Program-made: the position numbers and the translations under genes
Shown here: positions 9,634 to 18,446 of the stretch, in pieces
Position numbering within the stretch: the first letter of the stretch is position 1
Layout: each line of letters starts with the position of its first letter
Notes under the pieces: generated by a model
What the model was told of the DNA's origin: nothing
Databases searched by the model: none
The model's input: only the letters and a program-made list of their open reading frames with translations
DNA from: Candidatus Dadabacteria bacterium
GTDB taxonomy: Bacteria; Desulfobacterota_D; UBA1144; Nemesobacterales; Nemesobacteraceae
Direction: 5' to 3'
Assembly: GCA_951812735.1 (NCBI GenBank)
Contig: OX638332.1
Span: forward strand, 566,732 to 630,731
Length of the DNA stretch: 64,000 bases

Positions 9634-10347
9634 ATGATACCGATTAGAAGCACAATAAAAACCGAAATCGTACCTTATGTGAATTACGCGCTTCTGGCCG
9701 CAAACATACTGGTTTTCGCTTATACCCTCTCTTTGCAAGGCGGAGCGCTTGAGATGTTCTACCAGACCCACGGTATAGTGCCCAGCAAGATAACCTCTCT
9801 TGAGACCTACGGATTCTTTGAAAGAACGGCAAAATATTTCAGTTCCATGTTCATCCATGAAAACTGGATACACATAGCCGGAAACCTGATTTTTCTCTAT
9901 ATATTCGGAAATGGAATCGAGGACCTGCTCGGCCACGCAAGATACCTGCTTTTCTATTTCGTGTGCGGACTGGTAGCCGTATTTATCCAGGTGACTCTGA
10001 ACTCCCACTCCCCAATTCCAGCAATAGGGGCAAGCGGGGCGGTCTCCGGAGTTCTTGGCGCGTACATGCTTTTTTTCCCAAGATCAAAGATCCTTACGCT
10101 TCTGATAGTCCTGGTGTTTGTCTACTTTGTACGTATAAGAGCCTATCTGTTCATAATTTTCTGGTTTGCCGTTCAGTTTCTGACCGGAATCGGCTATATT
10201 GGTGACGCGGGAACCGAGGGTCTGTGGGCTCACTTAGCGGGATTTGCCTGCGGAGCCATAGCTGGAGGGGGTTTTCTTTACACGCGGGGATATCGCAGTA
10301 AAAAATACAAAGCCGGTTATGGAACCGGATGGTACGGAGAAGGCTAG
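9634..10347 (+). CDS. Rhomboid family intramembrane serine protease
   Basis: This 237-residue integral membrane protease has the rhomboid catalytic serine in GASGAVSG (Ser134) and the catalytic histidine in WAHLAGFACGA (His200). The upstream His/Asn block HENWIHIAGNLIFLYIFGNGIED (about 75-97) is also typical. Six or more hydrophobic helices fit the family. A longer frame begins upstream at 9481, but it would overlap the divergent KdsC-like gene; ATG 9634 gives the standard rhomboid N-terminus (IPIRSTIKTEIVPYVNYALL). It is followed after 7 bases by the phosphofructokinase gene. A secreted protein with a C-terminal anchor lies close by (11597-12859) and may or may not be a substrate. Confidence 0.93.
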   Translation: MIPIRSTIKTEIVPYVNYALLAANILVFAYTLSLQGGALEMFYQTHGIVPSKITSLETYGFFERTAKYFSSMFIHENWIHIAGNLIFLYIFGNGIEDLLGHARYLLFYFVCGLVAVFIQVTLNSHSPIPAIGASGAVSGVLGAYMLFFPRSKILTLLIVLVFVYFVRIRAYLFIIFWFAVQFLTGIGYIGDAGTEGLWAHLAGFACGAIAGGGFLYTRGYRSKKYKAGYGTGWYGEG

Positions 10348-10354
10348 CAAGACA

Positions 10355-11587
10355 ATGGATAACTTGGGAATAATAGCGGCCGGAGGACCCGCGCCGGGGA
10401 TAAACGGCGTGATAAGCTCGGCGACGATCGAGGCAAGAAACAGGGGAAGAAAAGTAATCGGAATCCTCGACGGGTTTAAGTGGATCTCCAGGGGAGACAC
10501 GTCGAAAATCCTGAATCTTGATATCCAGAACACCTCTAGGATCTATACAACCGGCGGCTCGATTATCGGAGTATCAAGGGAAAACCCCCTTGCGACGGAT
10601 GAAACCTTCAAAAACACCGTATCTTCAATCGAGAAACTGGGTATAGGCAGCCTGATAACCATAGGCGGCGACGGAACCATGTTCCTCGCGAAGACGCTTC
10701 ATGAGCACTTCGAGGGAAGGTTGAAAATAGCGCACCTGCCCAAGACCATAGATAACAACATCCCACTGCCCGACTATATATCCACCTTCGGATTCGAAAC
10801 CGCAAGGGATGTCGGGGCGAAGATAATGAACAATATAATGGAAGAGGCAAGGACCACGGCAAGGTGGTTTCTGGTTATAACCATGGGCAGGAGAACAGGC
10901 CATCTGGCACTGGGTATCGGACAGTCATCCGGAGCTACAATCACCATAATCCCCGAGGATTTCGAAGAGGAAAAAGTGCCGCTTGAGAAAGTCATAGCAA
11001 TTCTTGAGGGGTCTACAATAAAAAGAATGAGCATGGGAAGAGAGTACGGGGTGGCGATACTCGCAGAAGGGATGCTTGACAAGATAGACCCCGTCGACCT
11101 AGGGCTTATGGACAAGGACGGCATGGGAAGAATAAGATACGTTGACGTTAATTTCGGTCAGCTTCTCAAAAACACTCTTAGCGAAAAACTCTCCGAAAAA
11201 GGAGTCGAAGTGGAACTGGTGCACAAGAGACTGGGCTATGAAATGCGTTCGGCCAATCCGATTCCGTTTGACGTGGATTATACGCGAAAGCTCGGCTACT
11301 GTGCCGTCAAGTATCTGCTTGACGGAGAGGGAGACGGGGCTCTTGTATACGTAAGAACGGGCAAAATGCAGGCGGTCCCGTTTCAGGAACTCATAGATGA
11401 AAAAACAAACAGCATCAAAGTGAGATATATGGACAAGAACACAGAAGCCTACGAGGTTTCGCAGAAATACATGATCAAGTTAAACCGCGACGATATCGAA
11501 ATAGCTCCGACCCTAAAAAAACTCTCAGAGCTAACCAACCTTAGCAGCAGCGAATTTAAGGAGTACTTCGCGAAAATCTTTTGCTGA
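10355..11587 (+). CDS. 6-phosphofructokinase with mixed ATP/PPi-type signature
   Basis: This enzyme phosphorylates fructose 6-phosphate in glycolysis. The phosphodonor-binding loop is GGDGTMF (104-110), with glycine at the position that is Asp in PPi-dependent enzymes. The substrate loop reads PKTIDNN (129-135), with lysine where bacterial ATP-PFKs have glycine. This Gly/Lys combination resembles the group that includes trypanosomatid ATP-PFKs, so ATP use is my first guess, but the sequence is ambiguous. TMGRRTGHLALGIG (about 178-191) is the usual substrate motif. Length 410. ATG 10355 has GGAGAAGG upstream; the longer frame from 10319 overlaps the rhomboid gene. It ends 9 bases from the convergent gene at 11597. 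Confidence 0.92.
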   Translation: MDNLGIIAAGGPAPGINGVISSATIEARNRGRKVIGILDGFKWISRGDTSKILNLDIQNTSRIYTTGGSIIGVSRENPLATDETFKNTVSSIEKLGIGSLITIGGDGTMFLAKTLHEHFEGRLKIAHLPKTIDNNIPLPDYISTFGFETARDVGAKIMNNIMEEARTTARWFLVITMGRRTGHLALGIGQSSGATITIIPEDFEEEKVPLEKVIAILEGSTIKRMSMGREYGVAILAEGMLDKIDPVDLGLMDKDGMGRIRYVDVNFGQLLKNTLSEKLSEKGVEVELVHKRLGYEMRSANPIPFDVDYTRKLGYCAVKYLLDGEGDGALVYVRTGKMQAVPFQELIDEKTNSIKVRYMDKNTEAYEVSQKYMIKLNRDDIEIAPTLKKLSELTNLSSSEFKEYFAKIFC

Positions 11588-11596
11588 CGCCGTACG

Positions 11597-12859
11597 CTAC
11601 GTTCGTTTCGAGCGCAAGCGGTTTCTCCGCAAAACCGCCAGGAACACGGCGGATACTATCAGAAGCAGGTTAAACACGGCGCTTTCAGAAGCACTGACCG
11701 TCCCCGCCGCAACCGCGCATCCTTTTTCAACCTTTTCCACTTCCGGATAGATACCGGAACCGAAAATAATAACCCGACCACTTTTGGGCAGGTCCAAGGC
11801 TTTTACATAGCCCAGCTTGGGCGAAATGCCAGGGGCGCCACCCGGGTCATAGATGTCGTCTTCCTTTGTTCTCGGGTCGTCCCAAAGATATAGAAAAAAA
11901 CCATCCTCTCCGGGTTCTTTGGCCTCTTTAATAATCGTGGGACCTAGATGGACTCCATTGGCATCCGTAACCAGCAGACTCGCACCCTCAAGGGACTTAT
12001 TGTTCCCGTTAAAAATCACTCTTTCACCTTCATCATACATCATAAAGAGGTAGACAGCGTTTTGGTCAGACTTCCAAGGCCCTTCTGCCGACCTCATGAC
12101 CGGCCGGTAAAGTGAAGTTTTCGAAAGATCACAGGTCGTCGGGTCAGAGGGATCAACGCAGTGCCTCGTGCTGAAGACCTTGTAGGCTTCAATCGCCTCC
12201 TCAACGAATTTCTTCAGGGTCTCGCGGTCATGCACCTCGCTGGCCGTTACTGAAGGCTTGTAATCTGAACCCGGAAGTTGCGCAAAAGTTCGGGCGGGCA
12301 ACTTATCATGATGATAGCCTGCAACCAAAAGAAGCCGCTTGCCAAAGTCCAAGCTGGAGAAATACGTGACTGCGCAGCTCCATTTCTGTGTGCCGGAATC
12401 GTCATACTTCAAGCAGATTTCCCGCCCGTCTGCCGCGACCGCGGCTGCGCTTATCCGCTTCAGACTCGCAATGTCGATTCCTTCGGTATCAGACGGAAGA
12501 CTGAACAACCTTCTTTCTTCCGCTTCCCTGTCGTTTCCGTGAATGAAGACCTGGCCATCTTTTGGATCCATAACAATAAGATATATGGAACCGGACTTCC
12601 AAGGCCCTTCCCGCCTCATCTCTCGGCGGAATCTTGACGCCGTAACAAAGTCAAGGCTCTTGATATGCTCTTTTGCGTGCAGCATAAATTTTTTCAGGGT
12701 AGCCTCCCGCATTTCGCCCGTCGCAGCCACCACGTCGTCGGCCGTTTCCCTCTGGACGTTGAAATCTTCATAGTGTGCACTTGCGGGACGCAAGTCGGAA
12801 AGAAGGCCGACCAATATCAGTACGCACAAGAAAAGACCTGCCAGTGTTGCGGTTTTCAT
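11597..12859 (-). CDS. Secreted protein with duplicated Cache-like sensor domain and C-terminal membrane anchor
   Basis: The 420-residue product has a signal peptide (about 1-29, ending PASA) and two tandem copies of a Cache-like domain. Copy one (about 40-205) carries EGPWKSGSIYLIVMDPKDG and VFIHGN. Copy two (about 215-390) carries EGPWKSDQNAVYLFMMYDEG and VIFNGN. The shared EGPWKS...YL..M...G..F.GN pattern shows internal duplication. The C-terminus is tripartite: a GCAV element (about 384-395), a hydrophobic helix (NLLLIVSAVFLAVL) and an arginine/lysine cluster (RRNRLRSKR), as in C-terminal sorting signals. There is no kinase or chemotaxis domain, so this is a stand-alone periplasmic or surface ligand-binding protein. 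Ligand unknown. Confidence 0.75.
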   Translation of the reverse strand: MKTATLAGLFLCVLILVGLLSDLRPASAHYEDFNVQRETADDVVAATGEMREATLKKFMLHAKEHIKSLDFVTASRFRREMRREGPWKSGSIYLIVMDPKDGQVFIHGNDREAEERRLFSLPSDTEGIDIASLKRISAAAVAADGREICLKYDDSGTQKWSCAVTYFSSLDFGKRLLLVAGYHHDKLPARTFAQLPGSDYKPSVTASEVHDRETLKKFVEEAIEAYKVFSTRHCVDPSDPTTCDLSKTSLYRPVMRSAEGPWKSDQNAVYLFMMYDEGERVIFNGNNKSLEGASLLVTDANGVHLGPTIIKEAKEPGEDGFFLYLWDDPRTKEDDIYDPGGAPGISPKLGYVKALDLPKSGRVIIFGSGIYPEVEKVEKGCAVAAGTVSASESAVFNLLLIVSAVFLAVLRRNRLRSKRT

Positions 12860-12891
12860 GACACCCCTCTTTTATTCCACTCTAGCACACA

Positions 12892-14586
12892 TCAGTCCTT
12901 TATGTGATGTTTTTCGTGAACCGGTCTTATCAGGACGTTGCTTATCAAAGCGATTATTAATAACGCTGCCATCACATACATCGTCGAGTTGTACAAGGAA
13001 GCCGTCGGGTCTATTGTCCCCTCGGGCGCGATATCCATGAGTTTAGCGAGCGTTACGGTTTTATTTCGTACCAGTACCTCGAGGTCGTTAACTCCGGCTC
13101 CGAAAGTCTTGACGAATTCATGCGGTGACACCTTTTCGGCAAGGCGATTAATTTCGACCATAAGCGAATGATCCCTAAGCGAGGTGACCGCCAAGGGACC
13201 GAGCACACCGGCGACGCTCCAAGCGGTCAGCAAACGTCCATAAATTCCGCCGACGTAACGAGTACCAAACAGGTCAGCAAGATATGCCGGAGCGGTAGCG
13301 AAGACACCTCCATAGAAAGTAAAAATTATCATCGTCGCCGCGTAAAACATTAACAGCCATAAAATCGAAGGATTAAGATTCACCTGATGGGCGGCCACGG
13401 GAATGGACAAATACAACAAAAGACCGACCACGCAAAATATTGAACACGTATTGCGTCGCCCGAGTTTATCGGAGGCACTCGCCCAAGCAATGCGCCCCAG
13501 CATGTTGAACACGCCGATCATCAAGACGTAAGTGGCGGCAAAGGTGACGTCAACAATATCAGGAAGCGCGTTACCGAATATCTCGGTCATCATTGTCTTG
13601 GCGACACAGATAATCCCGATGCCAGCCGTAACGTTAAGGCAGAGTACAATCCACACCTGGTAGAACTGAGGTGTTTTTAACGCCTGATCGGTATGCACAT
13701 CTTTCTGACTGATCATCCACTTGCTAGAATCTTTAGCGGTCGGCGGTTCCCATCCTTGCGGTTTATACCCCGGAACCGGGACACGATATAAAAACGCCGA
13801 GACCATTATCACAAGAAAATAAACCACTCCGAAGAGAAGAAAGGTCTGGGCAACTCCCGCGGAACCTGTGCCAACCAGATACACCCCGGACGCTTCGGTT
13901 CCGGGTGCCAGCACATGTGCCGCCTCGGCAGCACCAGCGACGACAACCTCCTTGAGCTGACCGCCGACTTCGGCAAAGCGTCGACCCGAATGAATGATCA
14001 TATCGACGGCGTCGACCGTCCCCAGGTATTGAGGCGCCTTGTAAAAGTACTGGAGGAAAAATTCCTTAAGCGGCACCGCGATTATCGCCCCACCACCGAA
14101 GCCCATGATCGCCATTCCGGTAGCCAAGCCACGTCGATCCGGGAACCAGCGAATTAAGTTGCTGACAGGAGAAACATAAGCAAAACCCAGACCGATACCT
14201 CCGATTACGCCGTAACCCAGATAAATCAGCCACAGTTGATGCAAATTAACACCGAGACTGCTGAGCATGTAGCCGCCGCCCCAAAGACACGCTGCTATCA
14301 CGCCGACCATGCGTGGTCCCACTTCCTCAATCCATTTGCCGGCAAACGCCGCCGTAAGCCCGGTGAACACGATCGCGACGGTGAATATCCACACTACCTG
14401 GCGCAGAGACCAGTCGTCCGCCGCGCTAGTGACAACGCCAAGTGCCTCAATTAACGCGGGATTATATATGCTCCAGGCGTAAACGGAACCAATGCACAGG
14501 TGAACCGCAATAGAGGGAGGCGCAACCAGCCAGCGGTTGAATTCCGGACCTCTAACGATACGTTCCTTTGATAAAAGACTCGCCAT
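12892..14586 (-). CDS. Major facilitator superfamily transporter, oxalate/formate antiporter-like (OFA family)
   Basis: This 564-residue secondary carrier has about 12 membrane helices. Its N-terminal signature (NRWLVAPPSIAVHLCIGSVYAWSIYNPAL) and GGIGLGFAYVSPVSNLIRWFPDRRGLATG are typical of the OFA/MFS family, whose members exchange carboxylates such as oxalate and formate. A loop of about 70 residues after the sixth helix (about 200-270) is longer than in OxlT. The track-length start at TTG 14613 would sit only 10 bases from the tRNA; ATG 14586 fits better. Base and codon use (CGT/CGC) differ from the neighbours, suggesting acquisition. The gene sits directly behind the 3' end of tRNA-Thr on the same strand. 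Confidence 0.88.
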   Translation of the reverse strand: MASLLSKERIVRGPEFNRWLVAPPSIAVHLCIGSVYAWSIYNPALIEALGVVTSAADDWSLRQVVWIFTVAIVFTGLTAAFAGKWIEEVGPRMVGVIAACLWGGGYMLSSLGVNLHQLWLIYLGYGVIGGIGLGFAYVSPVSNLIRWFPDRRGLATGMAIMGFGGGAIIAVPLKEFFLQYFYKAPQYLGTVDAVDMIIHSGRRFAEVGGQLKEVVVAGAAEAAHVLAPGTEASGVYLVGTGSAGVAQTFLLFGVVYFLVIMVSAFLYRVPVPGYKPQGWEPPTAKDSSKWMISQKDVHTDQALKTPQFYQVWIVLCLNVTAGIGIICVAKTMMTEIFGNALPDIVDVTFAATYVLMIGVFNMLGRIAWASASDKLGRRNTCSIFCVVGLLLYLSIPVAAHQVNLNPSILWLLMFYAATMIIFTFYGGVFATAPAYLADLFGTRYVGGIYGRLLTAWSVAGVLGPLAVTSLRDHSLMVEINRLAEKVSPHEFVKTFGAGVNDLEVLVRNKTVTLAKLMDIAPEGTIDPTASLYNSTMYVMAALLIIALISNVLIRPVHEKHHIKD

Positions 14587-14623
14587 TGGCTGTATCACGC
14601 AGTCAGTCGCCAAGGTGGAAATA

Positions 14624-14697
14624 AGCCGACGAGGGGATTCGAACCCCTGACCTGCTCATTACGAATGAGCTGCTCTACCGGACTGAGCTACATCGGC
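14624..14697 (-). tRNA. tRNA-Thr (anticodon CGU)
   Basis: Read on the minus strand, the sequence folds into a full cloverleaf. The acceptor stem GCCGATG pairs with CGTCGGC (one G-U), the D-arm contains GTAGCTCAGT, the anticodon stem GCTCA/TGAGC has loop TTCGTAA with anticodon CGT, and the T-arm is AGGGG-TTCGAAT-CCCCT. CCA is not encoded. It decodes ACG threonine codons. I saw no copy of its 3' end nearby that would mark an integrated island. Confidence 0.95.
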
Positions 14698-14859
14698 GGT
14701 AACAGGCGTTTAATTGTGCCACAACAGAAATCTTTGTAAACCGGAAAGGAGAATTTCAGGGCCGAGGTAACGGCGGATAAGTAGGGAGGGCTTCGCCTTG
14801 GAATAAAATCGGTTGCCTGCGTCAGCGTGAAATCACCCTGAACCGGTGACCATATCCGT

Positions 14860-14887
14860 TTGGTTTTCTTGATGTCTCAACTACAAT
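14860..14887 (+). promoter_or_regulatory. Possible promoter of the Tsx-like gene
   Basis: TTGGTT (14860-14865) and TACAAT (14882-14887) are separated by 16 bases, 59 bases before the start codon at 14947. The match is moderate; no other good candidate lies in the interval after the tRNA. Confidence 0.35.
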
Positions 14888-14946
14888 GTAAAAGTATTTT
14901 CACGGGAATCGGCTTTACGGACTAGCTTCCGGTTCTATACAGAAAG

Positions 14947-15648
14947 ATGGAAAAACTTTATGGATTTTTGATATTGACTGCTATTTGTGTTGTGTTACTT
15001 AAGGTTTCCGAATCCCGCGCGGAGGTGCTTTTTGCCGACAACAGCCTCACTGTTCTCAGGGGACATGACTACGAGCTGGGCGACAGAGAAAGAACCGTAT
15101 TCACCTACGAGCATTTCAGCGACCATACGTGGGGAGACGTCTTTGTTTTCATTGACCGCCTGCATTCCGACAATGGAGACGAGGAAACTTACATGGAGAT
15201 CATACCAAGCCTGAAGCTCATTTCCTTTGAGCGTGGATTCATCAGGGCTTTATACCTCTCCGGCACGGTGGAGTTCGCTGAAGATTTCACGAACACCCTG
15301 CTGGGAGGCGCGGCGGCTCTGGACCTTCCCGGCTTCAGGAATCTCGTCGTGCACTTCCACGCACACGAAGAAGGAGGATTCCAGATCACTCCCGTCTGGG
15401 CCATGCCGATGAGCATCGGGGAGCTTGAGCTTCTCTACGACGGCTTCATCGACTACTGGTTCCTGACTGACGACGGTTCCTCGTCGCAGTTTCACTTCTC
15501 TTCGCAGTTCAAGATAAACGCGGCAAGGGCGCTTGGATTTGAAAAGAGATTATATCTCGGCATTGAGTACGAGTTCTGGCTGAACAAGTTCGGCATCAAA
15601 GACGTGAATGAAAAAAATCTTAACGCCTTGGTCAAGTACCATTTCTAA
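14947..15648 (+). CDS. Tsx-like nucleoside-specific outer membrane channel
   Basis: The 233-residue protein has a signal peptide (cleavage near SRA, about residue 25) and alternating strands ending in phenylalanine (ALVKYHF), the usual C-terminal signal for outer membrane barrels. Blocks such as RERTVFTYEHFSDHTWGDVF and the terminal YLGIEYEFWLNKFG resemble the Tsx nucleoside-channel family. It is about 40 residues shorter than E. coli Tsx. A purine permease gene starts 33 bases downstream, so the pair would take nucleosides or bases across the outer and then the inner membrane. Assignment rests on motif resemblance plus context. Confidence 0.78.
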   Translation: MEKLYGFLILTAICVVLLKVSESRAEVLFADNSLTVLRGHDYELGDRERTVFTYEHFSDHTWGDVFVFIDRLHSDNGDEETYMEIIPSLKLISFERGFIRALYLSGTVEFAEDFTNTLLGGAAALDLPGFRNLVVHFHAHEEGGFQITPVWAMPMSIGELELLYDGFIDYWFLTDDGSSSQFHFSSQFKINAARALGFEKRLYLGIEYEFWLNKFGIKDVNEKNLNALVKYHF

Positions 15649-15681
15649 CGGAAGATCCGGTCGGGTCAGCTTGTGCAAATC

Positions 15682-16971
15682 ATGAACATTCTTGAAAAAG
15701 TATTTTCCCTTAAAAAATCCGGCACCACTCCCTCAACCGAGATCATAGCCGGAATCACGACCTTTCTCACCATGTCCTACATTCTGATCGTGAACCCGTC
15801 CATACTGTCTGAGGCGGGCATGGACAAGGGAGGAGTGTTCGTGGCCACGGCGGCCGCGGCCATCGTCGGCTCCCTGATCATGGGAGCGCTTGCGAACTGG
15901 CCTGTGGCCCTAGCCCCCGGGCTCGGAATAAACGCCTTTTTTACCTACGGAATCGTCCTCGGCATGGGGCACAGCTGGGAGGTGGCCTTGGGGGCCGTTT
16001 TCTGGAGCGGCGTAATGTTTTTTGTAATCAGCGTAACGAAGCTCAGAAAATATCTGGTCGAGTCCATTCCGGGGAACCTCAAGGTGGGAATCGGAACTGG
16101 AGTCGGATTCTTTATCATGCTTATAGGTCTTAAGTCCTCCGGAATCGTGGTGGACAATCCCGCCACCCTAGTTAGTCTCGGCAATCTTTCATCCCTGCCC
16201 GTGCTGCTCGCGGTGCTGGGCTTTTTTCTGATAGCGCTCTTTGACAGGCTGCACATAAGGGGTTCCATACTCCTCGCCATTCTTGCCGTAAGCGCACTTT
16301 CGTTCGCGCTCGGCATAAACCAGTTCGGGGGCGTGGTCGGAACCATTCCCTCAGTAGCCCCCGTGCTGCTGAAGCTCGACATCACGAGCGCCCTGCAGTG
16401 GGGCACAATCTCTCTCGTGGTTTCACTGCTGTTTGTAGATTTCTTCGATACCGCGGGCACCCTCACCTCGGTGAAAACCATGATGGATGATGACGAAGAG
16501 AAGGAACTTTCTGCAAAGGCTCTCGCGGCTGACTCCGCGGCGACGGTGATAGGATCTCTTTTCGGCACTTCTAATACCACAAGCTACGTGGAAAGCACCA
16601 CGGGAATCCGGGCAGGAGGCAGAACAGGACTCACGGCTGTCACGGTCGCAGTGTTGTTTGCCGTTTCCCTCGTTTTTTTCCCTCTGATAAATTCCATTCC
16701 CGCGTACGCCGCCGCTCCCGCGCTCATCTACGTGGGTCTCCTGTTTTTCAGGAACTTGGCGGACATTGATTTCTCGGACGTGACCGAGGCTGTCCCCGCG
16801 GGCATAACCATCTTGATGATTCCTTTCACCTTCTCCATAGGAAACGGAATTATGATGGGATTTATCTGTTACTTTCTGCTGAAGTTGATCTACATGAGGA
16901 CGGAGGACCTGAATCCCCCCGTCCTGATCCTCGCGGCGCTCGGCGTAATCAATTTTGTCTTCCTAGTCTGA
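15682..16971 (+). CDS. NCS2/AzgA-type purine (hypoxanthine/guanine) permease
   Basis: This inner-membrane proton symporter imports purine bases. The 429-residue sequence has the AzgA/GhxP family opening (TEIIAGITTFLTMSYILIVNP), the pore motif ANWPVALAPGLGINAFFTY, the conserved DFFDTAGTL block (about residue 254) and the later GTSNTTSYVESTTGI segment. About 12-14 membrane spans fit. ATG 15682 is preferred to GTG 15673, though neither has a strong ribosome site. It is very likely co-transcribed with the Tsx-like gene for purine salvage. Its stop lies 59 bases from the convergent hemY. Confidence 0.93.
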   Translation: MNILEKVFSLKKSGTTPSTEIIAGITTFLTMSYILIVNPSILSEAGMDKGGVFVATAAAAIVGSLIMGALANWPVALAPGLGINAFFTYGIVLGMGHSWEVALGAVFWSGVMFFVISVTKLRKYLVESIPGNLKVGIGTGVGFFIMLIGLKSSGIVVDNPATLVSLGNLSSLPVLLAVLGFFLIALFDRLHIRGSILLAILAVSALSFALGINQFGGVVGTIPSVAPVLLKLDITSALQWGTISLVVSLLFVDFFDTAGTLTSVKTMMDDDEEKELSAKALAADSAATVIGSLFGTSNTTSYVESTTGIRAGGRTGLTAVTVAVLFAVSLVFFPLINSIPAYAAAPALIYVGLLFFRNLADIDFSDVTEAVPAGITILMIPFTFSIGNGIMMGFICYFLLKLIYMRTEDLNPPVLILAALGVINFVFLV

Positions 16972-17030
16972 ATCTCCTAGCCCTCAGACCCAAAATATAA
17001 CGCAATCGCTAGAGTTATATTCCCGGCTGC

Positions 17031-18428
17031 TCAGCGGATCATGTCGGCGTAAATTTTCCGGGCGGCCAGATCCCCCGAATGCACGCAATCGGGAATACCA
17101 ACGCCAAAATAAGCCGCTCCGCAGAGCGCAAGCCCCGAGTGGTGGGAAAGTCGGTGCATAACACCCGAGATCTCCTCTCTATGTCCCAGTGCAAACCGCG
17201 GCATGGACATCGGATATCTCCTGATATAAATCTCCTTTGGATGGTTATCGAATCCGAAGATTTGCGCAAGTTCTTCATTTAAAACCACTTTTATCTTTTC
17301 CTCATCCCAGAGTGCAGCCTCGGGGTTAAGCTCCCCTCCCAAAAAACACCTGATCACCACTTTTCCGCTCCCGCATTTCCCGGGAAATTTGCTGCTGTAA
17401 AGCGAACACGCCACAAGGTTCATCTTCTCCGTGGAAGAAATTATGATCCCTAAACCTTCGGGAAGACCGCAGAAATTCTTTTCCTCAAAAACAACAGTCG
17501 CGACAACGGAAGAAACATAGAACACGCCCGAGAGTCTCACTCCAAGCTGCGGATCCACATCCGAAAGCAGCTGCCCGGCCGTATCGGCTTGAATCGACAG
17601 AACCACGGCATCAAATTCTTCTTCTCCGCGGTCCGAACCGACAAGCCATCCCTTTTCTGATTTCCTAAGGGAAAGGACTGTGGTTTCAAAATCCCGCCTA
17701 AAAAATTCGGCACTCTCGCAAAGCTTCTCAACGATAACGGACATTCCCTCCAACGGAGTAAGAAAAAGACCGTACCTAGCCCCGCTTTCCCCTCGGGACG
17801 TGGGAGGATTTCGAAGAAGACTCCAAAGAACGCTTCCCCTTCCCTGCTCCATCTCAAGGAACTGTGGCATTGTGGCCGAGAGGCTGAGCTTATCCGGATT
17901 GGCCATGTATATCCCGCCCAGAAGAGGCTGCGCGGCCTTCTCGAAAATCTCTCTTCCAAATCTCCTCTCTACAAAAGAACGAATGCTTTCGTCCTCTCTA
18001 CCACCTCGCGGAACTAAGGGTTCAAAAAGCACCCTGAGTTTGGCCCCGGCACTGAACAGTCGGCTGCGCAGGAACGGAAGAAGCCTTGAGGGAGCCATGA
18101 GGAAAAAACCTTCGGGAAGTGGCCGAAGCTCCCCACCGCAATATACGAACGTGTTTTTTCCGCGGCCATAACCGACCCCGACGAGAGAATTCGCAAGTCC
18201 GAGCTCTCTTGCAAGATCAAGCGCCCAAGGCTTTGAGGTTATAAAGGAGTCGGGTCCGAGTTCAAGAACCATGTCCTCTTTTTTTAAGGTATCCAGAACC
18301 CCACCCGGACGTGCGGAGGACTCGAAAAGAACAAGCTCAAGGGGGATACCCCCCTCCAAGCAAAGCTTTCTCAGGTAGTGGGCCGAGGAAAGGCCCGAGA
18401 TTCCCGCGCCGACAATCGCGACTTTCAT
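17031..18428 (-). CDS. hemY: Protoporphyrinogen oxidase (FAD-dependent HemY/HemG type)
   Basis: This enzyme oxidises protoporphyrinogen IX to protoporphyrin IX, the penultimate step of protoheme synthesis, using FAD and oxygen or another acceptor. The N-terminal dinucleotide fold has VGAGISGLSSAHYL (6-19), followed by ARPGGVLDT and LELGPDSF. The C-terminal FAD part is GLALCGAAYFGVGIPDC (about 436-452). Length 465 is normal. It is the last gene of the hemDE-hemH-hemY operon, 18 bases after hemH. The choice of this oxygen-capable type over HemN-linked routes supports an aerobic lifestyle. Confidence 0.95.
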   Translation of the reverse strand: MKVAIVGAGISGLSSAHYLRKLCLEGGIPLELVLFESSARPGGVLDTLKKEDMVLELGPDSFITSKPWALDLARELGLANSLVGVGYGRGKNTFVYCGGELRPLPEGFFLMAPSRLLPFLRSRLFSAGAKLRVLFEPLVPRGGREDESIRSFVERRFGREIFEKAAQPLLGGIYMANPDKLSLSATMPQFLEMEQGRGSVLWSLLRNPPTSRGESGARYGLFLTPLEGMSVIVEKLCESAEFFRRDFETTVLSLRKSEKGWLVGSDRGEEEFDAVVLSIQADTAGQLLSDVDPQLGVRLSGVFYVSSVVATVVFEEKNFCGLPEGLGIIISSTEKMNLVACSLYSSKFPGKCGSGKVVIRCFLGGELNPEAALWDEEKIKVVLNEELAQIFGFDNHPKEIYIRRYPMSMPRFALGHREEISGVMHRLSHHSGLALCGAAYFGVGIPDCVHSGDLAARKIYADMIR

Positions 18429-18446
18429 ACCAAACTATCTTACTTG

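Noticed and set aside
14624..14697. tRNA-Thr as the attachment site of an integrated element
   Set aside because: No integrase and no repeat of the tRNA 3' end were found in the window; kept only as a mild suspicion.
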